Position numbers and translations under genes: made by a program. Under the pieces are notes generated by a model, which saw only the letters and a list, made by a program, of their open reading frames with translations, searched no databases and was not told the origin of the DNA. A stretch of DNA of 64,000 nt, taken from assembly GCA_003241385.1 (NCBI GenBank), contig QFPO01000015.1, positions 1 through 64,000 of the forward strand, written 5' to 3'. The number at the start of each line of letters is the position of its first letter. Within the stretch, counting starts at the first letter, position 1. This document shows positions 7,555-17,777 of this stretch, one piece after another. This DNA comes from Rhodanobacter denitrificans (lineage in GTDB: Bacteria > Pseudomonadota > Gammaproteobacteria > Xanthomonadales > Rhodanobacteraceae).

Positions 7555-8372
7555 TGGGCGGCGAGGACGTCCTCGGCAGCTTCGAGGCGAAGTGGTCCGG
7601 TGTCCATCCGGAGCTCGCGCTGGCGCTGCGCTTCGTGCCGGCCGCGGCGCGCGACCGCGCGCTCGGACTGGCCGTGGTCGGACTCGAGATCGAGGACGCC
7701 GCGTTCCGCATCGCCGAGGATCACGTCGCCGAAGCCAAGCTGCACTGGTGGGCCGAGGAGCTGGCGCGCCTGCTCGATGGCAAGCCGCGTCATCCGGCGA
7801 CGCAGGCGCTGGCCGCGACGGACGGACCGGCGATCGCGCCGGGCGCCTGGGACGCGGTGATCACCGGCGCGCTCGCGATCCGCGAGGCCGGGCCGGCCGG
7901 ATCGCTCGGCGACCTGCTCGACGGCCATCGCCGTTACTACGGTCCACTGGCGCAGGTCGCGATCGCCGCGTCGCCGGGCGCCTCGGCCGACGCGGCCACG
8001 GAGGCAGCCGTGCTGGCGCGGGCGCTGCAGGAGCTGTCCGATCTGCGCGGCGCACTCGAGCGCGGCCGCCTGCCGCTGCCGTTGGACCTGCTGGCGCGCC
8101 ATCAGCTCGACCGCGGCGAGCTGGCCGCGCGCTCGCCGGCGCGCGACGAGGCGCTGCGCGAGCTGCTGCACCAGATCGCCACACGGCTGCGTGCGCTGCC
8201 GTGGACTGCGCTGCCGCTGTTCGCCGGCGTCCGCCAGATCGCCGACCTCGACCGCGCCGACCGCGCCGCGCGGGCGGCCGACCCGGCCGCGGCACTGCTC
8301 GCGGCGCGCGGCCGGCTCGGGCCTTCGGCGGCCTGGCGTGCCTGGCGCCTCGCGCGGCGCGGCGCGGTCTGA
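7554..8372 (+). CDS. Squalene/phytoene synthase-like protein, probably non-catalytic
   Basis: 272 residues. The segment EAKLHWWAEEL (about 61-71) resembles the EIRLQWWRDEL region of squalene/phytoene synthase-fold proteins. A second region (about 157-185) reads ALQELSDLRGALERGRLPLPLDLLARHQL-like, where a true synthase has LRDVxED before the LPLDLL segment. The Asp-rich, magnesium-binding residues are thus missing, as in NDUFAF6-like members that do not make squalene. No hopanoid or carotenoid genes are nearby. It is coupled to the HAD phosphatase by a TGATG overlap. Function unknown. Confidence 0.65.
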   Translation: MGGEDVLGSFEAKWSGVHPELALALRFVPAAARDRALGLAVVGLEIEDAAFRIAEDHVAEAKLHWWAEELARLLDGKPRHPATQALAATDGPAIAPGAWDAVITGALAIREAGPAGSLGDLLDGHRRYYGPLAQVAIAASPGASADAATEAAVLARALQELSDLRGALERGRLPLPLDLLARHQLDRGELAARSPARDEALRELLHQIATRLRALPWTALPLFAGVRQIADLDRADRAARAADPAAALLAARGRLGPSAAWRAWRLARRGAV

Positions 8373-8572
8373 GCGCCGGTCCGGGCGCTTGTCGGGCCGC
8401 CGAAGCGCGGCCATATGCTTAAGGCCTTTCCTCATGCCGCGGCAAGCAGCGGTTTAGCGAAACGCTAACGCCGCTCGTGCTGCCATTGCGGCCAGGCTCG
8501 TTTACGCTGCGCCGCAGCAGCGTCCGTGCCGCGCCGCCGTGGCGGCCGGCGCCAGGTTCTTGGGGGGTGAAC

Positions 8573-10048
8573 ATGCCACGTATCGTCGTCATTGGAGGCG
8601 GGGCCGCCGGCTCCGCGCTGGTCGGCGAGCTGCTGCGGCCGGGCCGCCCGACCGAGGCCGACATCGTCTGGCTGGTCGGCCAGCGCGCGCCGGGACGCGG
8701 CATCGCGTACTCGACCAGCGCCGATCACCATCTGCTGAACGTGCGCGCCGCCGGCATGGGACTGTTCGTCGACGACATCGGCGCATTCCTCAGGTACACC
8801 GCCGCGCGTGGCCTGCCGGTCAAGGGGGCCGATTTCGTGCCGCGCTCGTGGTTCGGCGATTTCGTCGAATCCTCGCTGGCGCGGCTGGTCTCCGAATCGC
8901 GCCGACCCGGCCGGCTCAGCGTGCAGTCGCACGAGGCCGTCGCGGTGCGCGGCGATGCGACGAGCGGCTACACCGTGACCACCGAGGACGGCGAGCGCTG
9001 GCGCGCCGACGCGGTCGTGCTCGCGGTCGGCGCGTTGCCGCCCGCACCGCTCGCCGCGGTCGCGCCGGAGGCGCTGCGCAGCGGCGCCTACGTGACCGAT
9101 CCGTGGCAATGGCCGACGCTGGCGCAGGCGCCCGAGCGCGTCGTCGTCGTCGGCACCGGCCTGACCGCCGTGGACGTGCTGCTGAGCGCCTCGACGCTGT
9201 GGCCGCATGCGCAGCTGACCGCGATCTCGCGCCACGGCCAGCTGCCGCGCACGCATGCCAGCCATCCCGGCGAGCCGTACCCGCACCAGCAGGAGCTGAT
9301 CGACGCATTCGAGGCCGAGCCGCGGATCCGCGCCTGGCTGCGCACGGCGCGCACGACGCTGGCCGACGAGGACGTGGACTGGCGCGCCGTCGTCGACGGC
9401 CTGCGCGGTGCGACGCCGGGGCTGTGGCGGCAGCTCGACGGGACCGAGCGCGCGCGTTTCGTCCGCCATCTGCGCTGGTTGTGGGAGCCGATGCGCCATC
9501 GCATGCCGCCGCAGACCGCGACCGCGATCGCGCGACTGCGCACGCAGGGGCGCCTGAAGATCGTCGCCGCACGCGTGCTCGCGGTCTCCGGCGAGGGGCC
9601 GCTGGACGTGCGGATCCGCCCGCGCGGCGGCGAGATCCAGCGCTCGCTGACCGCCGACCTGGTGATCCAGGCGACCGGCCTGACCACGCTGGCCGAGCAG
9701 ACCTCGCACCGTCTGATCGGCCAGATGATCGCCGAGGACGTGGTCCGGCCCGATCGGCTGGGCCTGGGCCTGTGCGCGGATGCGCAGGGCCGGTTGCGCG
9801 GCGCCGACGGTGGCGCGGCGCCGACGCTGCGCGCGATCGGCACACTGCTGCGCGGCGCGCTCTGGGAATGCAGCGGACTGCCGGAGATCCGCGCGATGGC
9901 GCGCGTGATCGCCGACGACCTCGCGCGCGAGCTGGCCGCGCCGGGCCGGCGGCGCCTCGGCGCGGTCACGACCGGTACGCCGGCCGACGACGGCAAGCGC
10001 CATCGCGGCTTCGACGCCGACCGCGATTCCTCGCATTCAGGTCATTGA
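8573..10048 (+). CDS. FAD/NAD(P)-binding protein (NAD_binding_9-like)
   Basis: A 491-residue flavoprotein-like oxidoreductase of unknown substrate. The N-terminal dinucleotide fold is PRIVVIGGGAAGSALVGELL, followed by GRGIAYSTSADHHLLNVRA. A second nucleotide site, VVVVGTGLTAVDVLLS, begins near residue 190. The start ATG was chosen because GGGGGGTGA precedes it; the frame is open 32 codons further up, but that segment is Arg/Pro-rich and unlike protein. A 200-bp gap separates it from the previous gene, so it is likely transcribed alone. Its stop codon overlaps the -35 of the tRNA-Pro promoter. Confidence 0.85.
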   Translation: MPRIVVIGGGAAGSALVGELLRPGRPTEADIVWLVGQRAPGRGIAYSTSADHHLLNVRAAGMGLFVDDIGAFLRYTAARGLPVKGADFVPRSWFGDFVESSLARLVSESRRPGRLSVQSHEAVAVRGDATSGYTVTTEDGERWRADAVVLAVGALPPAPLAAVAPEALRSGAYVTDPWQWPTLAQAPERVVVVGTGLTAVDVLLSASTLWPHAQLTAISRHGQLPRTHASHPGEPYPHQQELIDAFEAEPRIRAWLRTARTTLADEDVDWRAVVDGLRGATPGLWRQLDGTERARFVRHLRWLWEPMRHRMPPQTATAIARLRTQGRLKIVAARVLAVSGEGPLDVRIRPRGGEIQRSLTADLVIQATGLTTLAEQTSHRLIGQMIAEDVVRPDRLGLGLCADAQGRLRGADGGAAPTLRAIGTLLRGALWECSGLPEIRAMARVIADDLARELAAPGRRRLGAVTTGTPADDGKRHRGFDADRDSSHSGH

Positions 10049-10073
10049 CGCCGCGAGGCGGCCCCCTTACCAT
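10045..10073 (+). promoter_or_regulatory. Sigma-70 promoter of the tRNA cluster
   Basis: TTGACG (10045-10050), a 17-nt spacer and TACCAT (10068-10073), then a GC-rich discriminator typical of stable RNA promoters. Transcription would begin about 40 nt before tRNA-Pro. The -35 overlaps the stop codon of the preceding gene. Confidence 0.6.
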
Positions 10074-10120
10074 CTCGCGGCTTCGCGGCGCCTGTCCGTT
10101 GGCCGAAGGGCTGGAACCGG

Positions 10121-10197
10121 CGGGGTATAGCGCAGTCTGGTAGCGCGCCTGCTTTGGGAGCAGGATGTCGGGGGTTCGAATCCCTCTACCCCGACCA
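10121..10197 (+). tRNA. tRNA-Pro (TGG)
   Basis: 77 nt including encoded CCA. Acceptor CGGGGTA pairs with TACCCCG. The anticodon loop is TTTGGGA, giving anticodon TGG, and the T-loop is TTCGAAT. It is the first of a five-tRNA run. Confidence 0.97.
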
Positions 10198-10217
10198 TCC
10201 CGGGAAGGCCGTACGCT

Positions 10218-10294
10218 GCGCCCGTAGCTCAACCGGATAGAGCATCGGCCTTCTAAGCCGACGGTTGCAGGTTCGATTCCTGTCGGGCGCGCCA
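10218..10294 (+). tRNA. tRNA-Arg (TCT)
   Basis: 77 nt with encoded CCA. Acceptor GCGCCCG pairs with CGGGCGC. The anticodon loop CTTCTAA gives TCT, which reads the rare arginine codons AGA/AGG in this GC-rich genome. Confidence 0.97.
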
Positions 10295-10379
10295 GCGCAG
10301 CGCCGGATCGGCGAAGCGTCGTCGTCGACCCGGAGGCGCGACGGAGAGTGACGGCCAGGACGGTGTGTGCGGTGCAATG

Positions 10380-10456
10380 GTGGGCGTAGCTCAGCTGGTT
10401 AGAGTACCGGATTGTGATTCCGGTTGTCGGGGGTTCGAATCCCCTCGCTCACCCCA
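10380..10456 (+). tRNA. tRNA-His (GTG)
   Basis: 77 nt with encoded CCA, plus the G at 10379 that serves as the extra G-1 opposite C73. Acceptor GTGGGCG pairs with CGCTCAC (one G-T). The anticodon loop TTGTGAT gives GTG. Confidence 0.97.
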
Positions 10457-10468
10457 TATTTCTGGAAG

Positions 10469-10490
10469 AAACCGCGCGATGCGGGTTTTT
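10469..10490 (+). terminator. Possible terminator after tRNA-His
   Basis: AAACC/GGTTT plus CGC/GCG around a GAT loop, with one bulged G, running into TTTTT. It is a weak intrinsic terminator between tRNA-His and tRNA-Lys. TAGACT at 10509-10514 may be the -10 of a separate promoter for the last two tRNAs. Confidence 0.4.
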
Positions 10491-10527
10491 CCCGGCGACA
10501 CAATTTGCTAGACTTTCCGATCTGTTT

Positions 10528-10603
10528 GGGTCGTTAGCTCAGTTGGTAGAGCAGTTGACTCTTAATCAATAGGTCGTAGGTTCGAATCCTACACGACCCA
10601 CCA
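10528..10603 (+). tRNA. tRNA-Lys (CTT)
   Basis: 76 nt with encoded CCA. Acceptor GGGTCGT pairs with ACGACCC. The anticodon loop CTCTTAA gives CTT, matching the AAG-biased codon use of the window's genes. Confidence 0.96.
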
Positions 10604-10631
10604 AACAGCCCCGGGTTGACCCAGGCAACAT

Positions 10632-10716
10632 GCGAATGTGGCGGAACTGGTAGACGCGCTGGATTTAGGTTCCAGTGGGGCAACCCGTGAGAGTTCGAGT
10701 CTCTCCTTTCGCACCA
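10632..10716 (+). tRNA. tRNA-Leu (TAG)
   Basis: 85 nt class II tRNA with a long variable arm and encoded CCA. The anticodon loop TTTAGGT gives TAG. The T-arm is GAGAG/CTCTC. Acceptor GCGAATG faces CTTTCGC, which leaves a T-T mismatch at positions 6:67; all other pairs are good. Confidence 0.96.
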
Positions 10717-10882
10717 GCTGGTGTCGGGCAGGCTCCCACCGCTCACGCGACGCCTCTTCGCGTACTCCTTCTACGTAACGCTCCGTTCGCTGGCCGGATC
10801 GAGGCCGGGATCGTATTCCGCGTGCGCGGCCGCCGTGGCCGTGCCGTAGCTGTCAGAACGAGCGTTCGCGTAAGGAGCATAC

Positions 10883-12160
10883 ATGCAAGTTTCGGTTGAG
10901 AACGTAGGCAAGCTGGGCCGCAAGCTCGTCGTGAGACTGCCGGCCGATCGCCTGGAAGACACCGTCCGCAACCGGATCCAGGAGATGACGCGCTCGGCGC
11001 GCATCAAGGGTTTCCGCCCCGGCAAGGTGCCGCAGAAGGTCATCGAGCAGCGCTTCGGCGCGCAGCTGCGCAACGAGGTGCTGTCCGATCTGATCGGCTC
11101 GAGCTTCCAGGAAGCGGTGACCCAGGAGAACCTGCGTCCGGCCGTGCAGCCGTCGATCTCGACCACCGGCCGTCCGGCCGACGGCCAGATCGAGTACACG
11201 GCCGAGTTCGAGGTCGTGCCGGAGATCGGCACGATCGACGTGGCTGCGCTCGAGATCACGCGCACCACCGCGAGCGTGACCGACGAGGACATCGACCAGA
11301 TGATCGAGACCCTGCGTCAGCAGCGCCGCAGCTGGACGCCGGTCGAGCGCGCCGCCGAGAGCGGCGACATGGCGCTGTTCGAGTTCTCGGCCGAGGGCGA
11401 GGGCTTTCGCCATCCGGCCAGCGGCGCCGACCGCATGGGCACGATCATCGGCTCCAACGCGCTGCCGGCGGCGCTCGAGTCGGCGCTGATCGGCCGGTCG
11501 GTCGACGCCGAGTTTGACGTCGACGTCGACTTCCCGGCCGATTTCCGCGAGACCGCGCTGGCCGGCAAGTCGGCCAAGGTCCACGTCCGCGTCGTGCGCG
11601 TGCAGGCGCCGCAGGTGCCGGACGTCGACGACGCGTTCATCGCCGCGTTCGGCGTGCGCGAGGGCGGTCTGGCGCGGTTCCGCGACGACGTCCGCGCCAA
11701 TCTGCAGCGCGAGCTCGACGGCGTGCTGATGAACCGGCTCAAGGCCGCGACGATCGACAAGCTGCTCGCCGCGCATGCGGACCTGGAGCTGCCGCAGTCG
11801 CTGATCGACGGTGAGGCGCGCCTGCTCGCCAACCAGGCCCGCGTACCGGCCGACCAGTCGGCCGAGGCGTTCGCGCCGGCGGCCCGGCGCCGCGTCGCGG
11901 CCGGCCTGCTGCTGGCCGAGATCGCGCGTCAGAACCAGATCAGCGTCGAGCCGCGCCGGGTGCGCGAGGCGCTGGCGACGATCGCCTCGACCTACGAGGA
12001 ACCGCAGCAGGTCATTGAACTCTACAGCCGCGATCCCCAGTTGATGGGCGGTCTGCAAAGCCGCGTGCTCGAGGATCAGGTCGTCGAGTGGATCGCCGAC
12101 CGTGCCAAGGTCACCGAGCAGCCGCTGAGCTTCAACGAAGTCATGCGTCCGGGCGCCTGA
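10883..12160 (+). CDS. tig: Trigger factor
   Basis: 425 residues, a ribosome-bound chaperone with peptidyl-prolyl isomerase activity that meets nascent chains at the exit tunnel. The ribosome-docking signature GFRPGKVP is at 43-50. The FKBP-like domain lies at about 150-245, and the helical C-terminal substrate cradle follows. The start ATG is preceded by AAGGAG 5 nt upstream. Gene order tig-clpP-clpX-lon is the classical proteobacterial order, with 25 nt to clpP, so the two are probably co-transcribed. Confidence 0.97.
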   Translation: MQVSVENVGKLGRKLVVRLPADRLEDTVRNRIQEMTRSARIKGFRPGKVPQKVIEQRFGAQLRNEVLSDLIGSSFQEAVTQENLRPAVQPSISTTGRPADGQIEYTAEFEVVPEIGTIDVAALEITRTTASVTDEDIDQMIETLRQQRRSWTPVERAAESGDMALFEFSAEGEGFRHPASGADRMGTIIGSNALPAALESALIGRSVDAEFDVDVDFPADFRETALAGKSAKVHVRVVRVQAPQVPDVDDAFIAAFGVREGGLARFRDDVRANLQRELDGVLMNRLKAATIDKLLAAHADLELPQSLIDGEARLLANQARVPADQSAEAFAPAARRRVAAGLLLAEIARQNQISVEPRRVREALATIASTYEEPQQVIELYSRDPQLMGGLQSRVLEDQVVEWIADRAKVTEQPLSFNEVMRPGA

Positions 12161-12185
12161 GCCCGGGCGTCACTGGAGGTCGCAC

Positions 12186-12815
12186 ATGTCGCAGCATTCA
12201 CCCGCCCAGGGCCTCAATCTGGTCCCGATGGTGGTCGAGCAGACCTCGCGTGGCGAGCGCGCCTACGATATCTATTCGCGCCTGCTCAAGGAGCGGCTGA
12301 TCTTCCTGGTCGGCCCGGTCGACGACTACGTCGCCAACGTCGTCGTCGCGCAGTTGCTGTTCCTTGAGTCGGAGAACCCGGACAAGGACATCAACCTGTA
12401 CATCAACAGCCCCGGCGGTTCGGTGACGGCGGGACTGGCGATCTACGACACGATGCGCTTCCTGAAGCCGGATGTCAGCACGATGGTGATCGGCCAGGCC
12501 GCGAGCATGGGCGCGTTCCTGCTCGCCGCCGGCACCAAGGGCAAGCGCTACGCCTTGCCCAATTCGCGCGTGATGATCCATCAGCCGCACGGCGGTGCGC
12601 AGGGCCAGGCCACCGACATCGAGATCCAGGCGCGCGAGATCCTGTATCTGCGCAAGCGCCTGAACGAGGAGCTCGCGGCCAATACCGGGCAGTCGCTGGA
12701 GCGGATCGAGCGCGATGTCGAGCGCGATCTGTTCTTCAACGCCGAAGACGCCAAGGGCTACGGCCTGATCGACGCGGTGCTGCAGAAACGGCCGGTCGAA
12801 GCGACGCCGGGCTGA
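12186..12815 (+). CDS. clpP: ATP-dependent Clp protease proteolytic subunit
   Basis: 209-residue serine peptidase that forms the tetradecameric chamber used by ClpX and ClpA. The catalytic triad is visible as Ser107 (GQAASMGAF), His132 (MIHQPHGG) and Asp181 (VERDLF), in the expected spacing. A short N-terminal propeptide before LVPMVVEQ is likely removed. The start follows GGAGG (actggaggtcgcac) by a normal distance. Confidence 0.98.
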   Translation: MSQHSPAQGLNLVPMVVEQTSRGERAYDIYSRLLKERLIFLVGPVDDYVANVVVAQLLFLESENPDKDINLYINSPGGSVTAGLAIYDTMRFLKPDVSTMVIGQAASMGAFLLAAGTKGKRYALPNSRVMIHQPHGGAQGQATDIEIQAREILYLRKRLNEELAANTGQSLERIERDVERDLFFNAEDAKGYGLIDAVLQKRPVEATPG

Positions 12816-12842
12816 GCAGTCCGGCATCTCCCAAGCGGTTCA

Positions 12843-12878
12843 CGCACGCCCGTTCAGCTCCGCTGAGCGGCGCGTGCG
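12843..12878 (+). terminator. Strong hairpin between clpP and clpX
   Basis: GCACGC and CCGTTCAG (12844-12857) pair with CTGAGCGG and GCGTGC (12863-12877) around a CTCCG loop, with one G-T pair and one unpaired C. There is no T-run, so it is more likely an attenuator or RNA-processing structure than a full terminator. TATTCT at 12887-12892 may be a separate clpX -10. Confidence 0.4.
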
Positions 12879-12926
12879 CGCTGTGTTATTCTCGGGGCGC
12901 AACACCCCACCTTGCAGAGGCGGAAC

Positions 12927-14204
<1,278 letters not shown>

Positions 14205-14253
14205 CCCGCGGGCGCGCGCCGTTGCAATACGACGCAGCGCCCTCACTTGACCC

Positions 14254-14281
14254 AACGGCAGCGTGAGTTCACGCTGCCGTT
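14254..14281 (+). terminator. Perfect 13-bp inverted repeat between clpX and lon
   Basis: AACGGCAGCGTGA (14254-14266) and TCACGCTGCCGTT (14269-14281) are exact reverse complements separated by only GT, so in RNA the inner pairs must open to form a loop. There is no clear T-run. It lies 42 nt before the lon start and could insulate, attenuate or be bound by a dimeric regulator. Confidence 0.45.
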
Positions 14282-14322
14282 GCCGTTTCCGCGGCAACGA
14301 AATTCATCGCTCAGGATCGAAG

Positions 14323-16812
<2,490 letters not shown>

Positions 16813-16836
16813 GGCGAGCCGTTCTCCCGATGTGAC

Positions 16837-16871
16837 CGACTGCGCCGGCCCTGAGGCCGGCGCAGTCGTTT
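16837..16871 (+). terminator. Intrinsic terminator of lon
   Basis: A perfect 14-bp stem CGACTGCGCCGGCC (16837-16850) / GGCCGGCGCAGTCG (16855-16868) with a CTGA loop, followed by TTT, 25 nt after the lon stop. Confidence 0.8.
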
Positions 16872-17081
16872 CGGGCCGGGGTAGGAAGGCCGCGGCCGGT
16901 GCACCGCGCGCGGGGGACGCAACCCGGTCTCGTGCCGAGCCGGTTCTCGGTGGGGGCCGTGCAGATGCCGCTGCGGCAGTGCCCACCTTGCGAAAAATGC
17001 CGCGTACGACGCCTCCGCAAGCAGCATTGTCAAGCATCGGAAACCGTTCTTCACGGTCGAAAAAGTCCGCAAAGCCTTTTA

Positions 17082-17110
17082 TTGCCTGGCCTCTGGGCCG
17101 CTGGTATAAA
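17082..17110 (+). promoter_or_regulatory. Sigma-70 promoter of hupB
   Basis: TTGCCT (17082-17087), exactly 17 nt, then TATAAA (17105-17110). This is the best promoter match seen in the window and suits a highly expressed nucleoid protein. The predicted start near 17117 gives a leader of about 147 nt before hupB. Confidence 0.7.
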
Positions 17111-17126
17111 GGGGCCGCCGCGACCG

Positions 17127-17152
17127 GGGCCGCCTCAGAGGCGGCCCGTTTT
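17127..17152 (+). terminator. Terminator-like hairpin in the hupB leader
   Basis: GGGCCGCCT (17127-17135) and AGGCGGCCC (17139-17147) form a perfect 9-bp stem with a 3-nt loop, then GTTTTC. It lies only about 10 nt after the predicted transcription start. It could act as an attenuator, define a tiny transcript or protect the 5' end of the mRNA. Confidence 0.5.
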
Positions 17153-17263
17153 CGCGGGTCAGCGTTCCATGCGTGCTGAAGATGCCCGCCTCCGGCGATG
17201 CGCGTGATTCGCTTCCCAATCCTATGCGTTCGGGCCGCTGTTCCACGAGGGAGTGACATCTCA

Positions 17264-17536
17264 ATGAACAAAGCTGAATTCGTTTCCGCAGTTGCTGAAG
17301 CTGCCGGCCTGTCGAAGGCCGACGGCGAGCGCGCTGTCGAAGCGGTTTTCAAGGTCGTCAAGAAGGCACTGAAGGCTGGCGACAGCGTGTCCCTCGTCGG
17401 CTTCGGTACGTTCCAGGTCCGCAAGCGCGCCGCGCGCAGCGGCCGCAATCCGCGTACCGGCGATACGATCAAGATCAAGGCGTCGAAGGTGCCGTCGTTC
17501 AAGGCCGGCAAGGCGCTCAAGGACGCGTTGAACTGA
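17264..17536 (+). CDS. hupB: DNA-binding protein HU
   Basis: 90-residue histone-like dimer that bends DNA and compacts the nucleoid. It begins MNKAEFVSAVAEAAGLSKA and carries the HU signature GFGTFQVRKRAARSGRNP, the beta-arm that enters the minor groove. The start ATG follows GAGGGAGTG. tRNA-Val begins 12 nt after the stop codon, so the two are probably on one transcript and the tRNA must be processed out. Confidence 0.97.
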   Translation: MNKAEFVSAVAEAAGLSKADGERAVEAVFKVVKKALKAGDSVSLVGFGTFQVRKRAARSGRNPRTGDTIKIKASKVPSFKAGKALKDALN

Positions 17537-17548
17537 AGACGCTTCGCC

Positions 17549-17623
17549 GGGTGCTTAGCTCAGCGGTAGAGCGTCGCCCTTACAAGGCGAGGGTCGGGGG
17601 TTCGATCCCCTCAGCACCCACCA
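17549..17623 (+). tRNA. tRNA-Val (TAC)
   Basis: 75 nt with encoded CCA. Acceptor GGGTGCT pairs with AGCACCC. The anticodon loop CTTACAA gives TAC. It sits 12 nt downstream of hupB with no promoter of its own visible. Confidence 0.97.
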
Positions 17624-17668
17624 TCCGGTGGAAGGGCGGTCCGGGCGGTTAGAATAGCCGCCCTCCAG

Positions 17669-17700
17669 AACGGGAGCGGGCCTGTTCTGTCCCCGTTTTT
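17669..17700 (+). terminator. Terminator after tRNA-Val
   Basis: AACGGG (17669-17674) and CCCGTT (17692-17697) close a 17-nt loop and run into a T-stretch. It is the first of two tandem terminator-like structures before ppiD. Confidence 0.55.
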
Positions 17701-17718
17701 CACCGCCACCGTCCAGCA

Positions 17719-17746
17719 GGGCGCCCGCGAGGCGCCCTTGCTTTTT
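17719..17746 (+). terminator. Second terminator before ppiD
   Basis: GGGCGCC (17719-17725), loop CGCGA, GGCGCCC (17731-17737), then TTGCTTTTT. It ends 31 nt before the ppiD start, so ppiD either reads through or starts inside this region. TAGAAT at 17650-17655 is a possible -10. Confidence 0.55.
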
Positions 17747-17777
17747 AGCAAGTCAAGAAAAGAAACGGACTACTTCC

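Larger units (their letters stand above)
16813..17263. other. Intergenic region lon-hupB
   Basis: 451 bp without a gene. It holds the lon terminator (16837-16871), a small ACCGT-TCTTC-ACGGT hairpin near 17044-17058, a strong sigma-70 promoter (17082-17110) and a terminator-like hairpin in the hupB leader (17127-17152). Confidence 0.7.
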
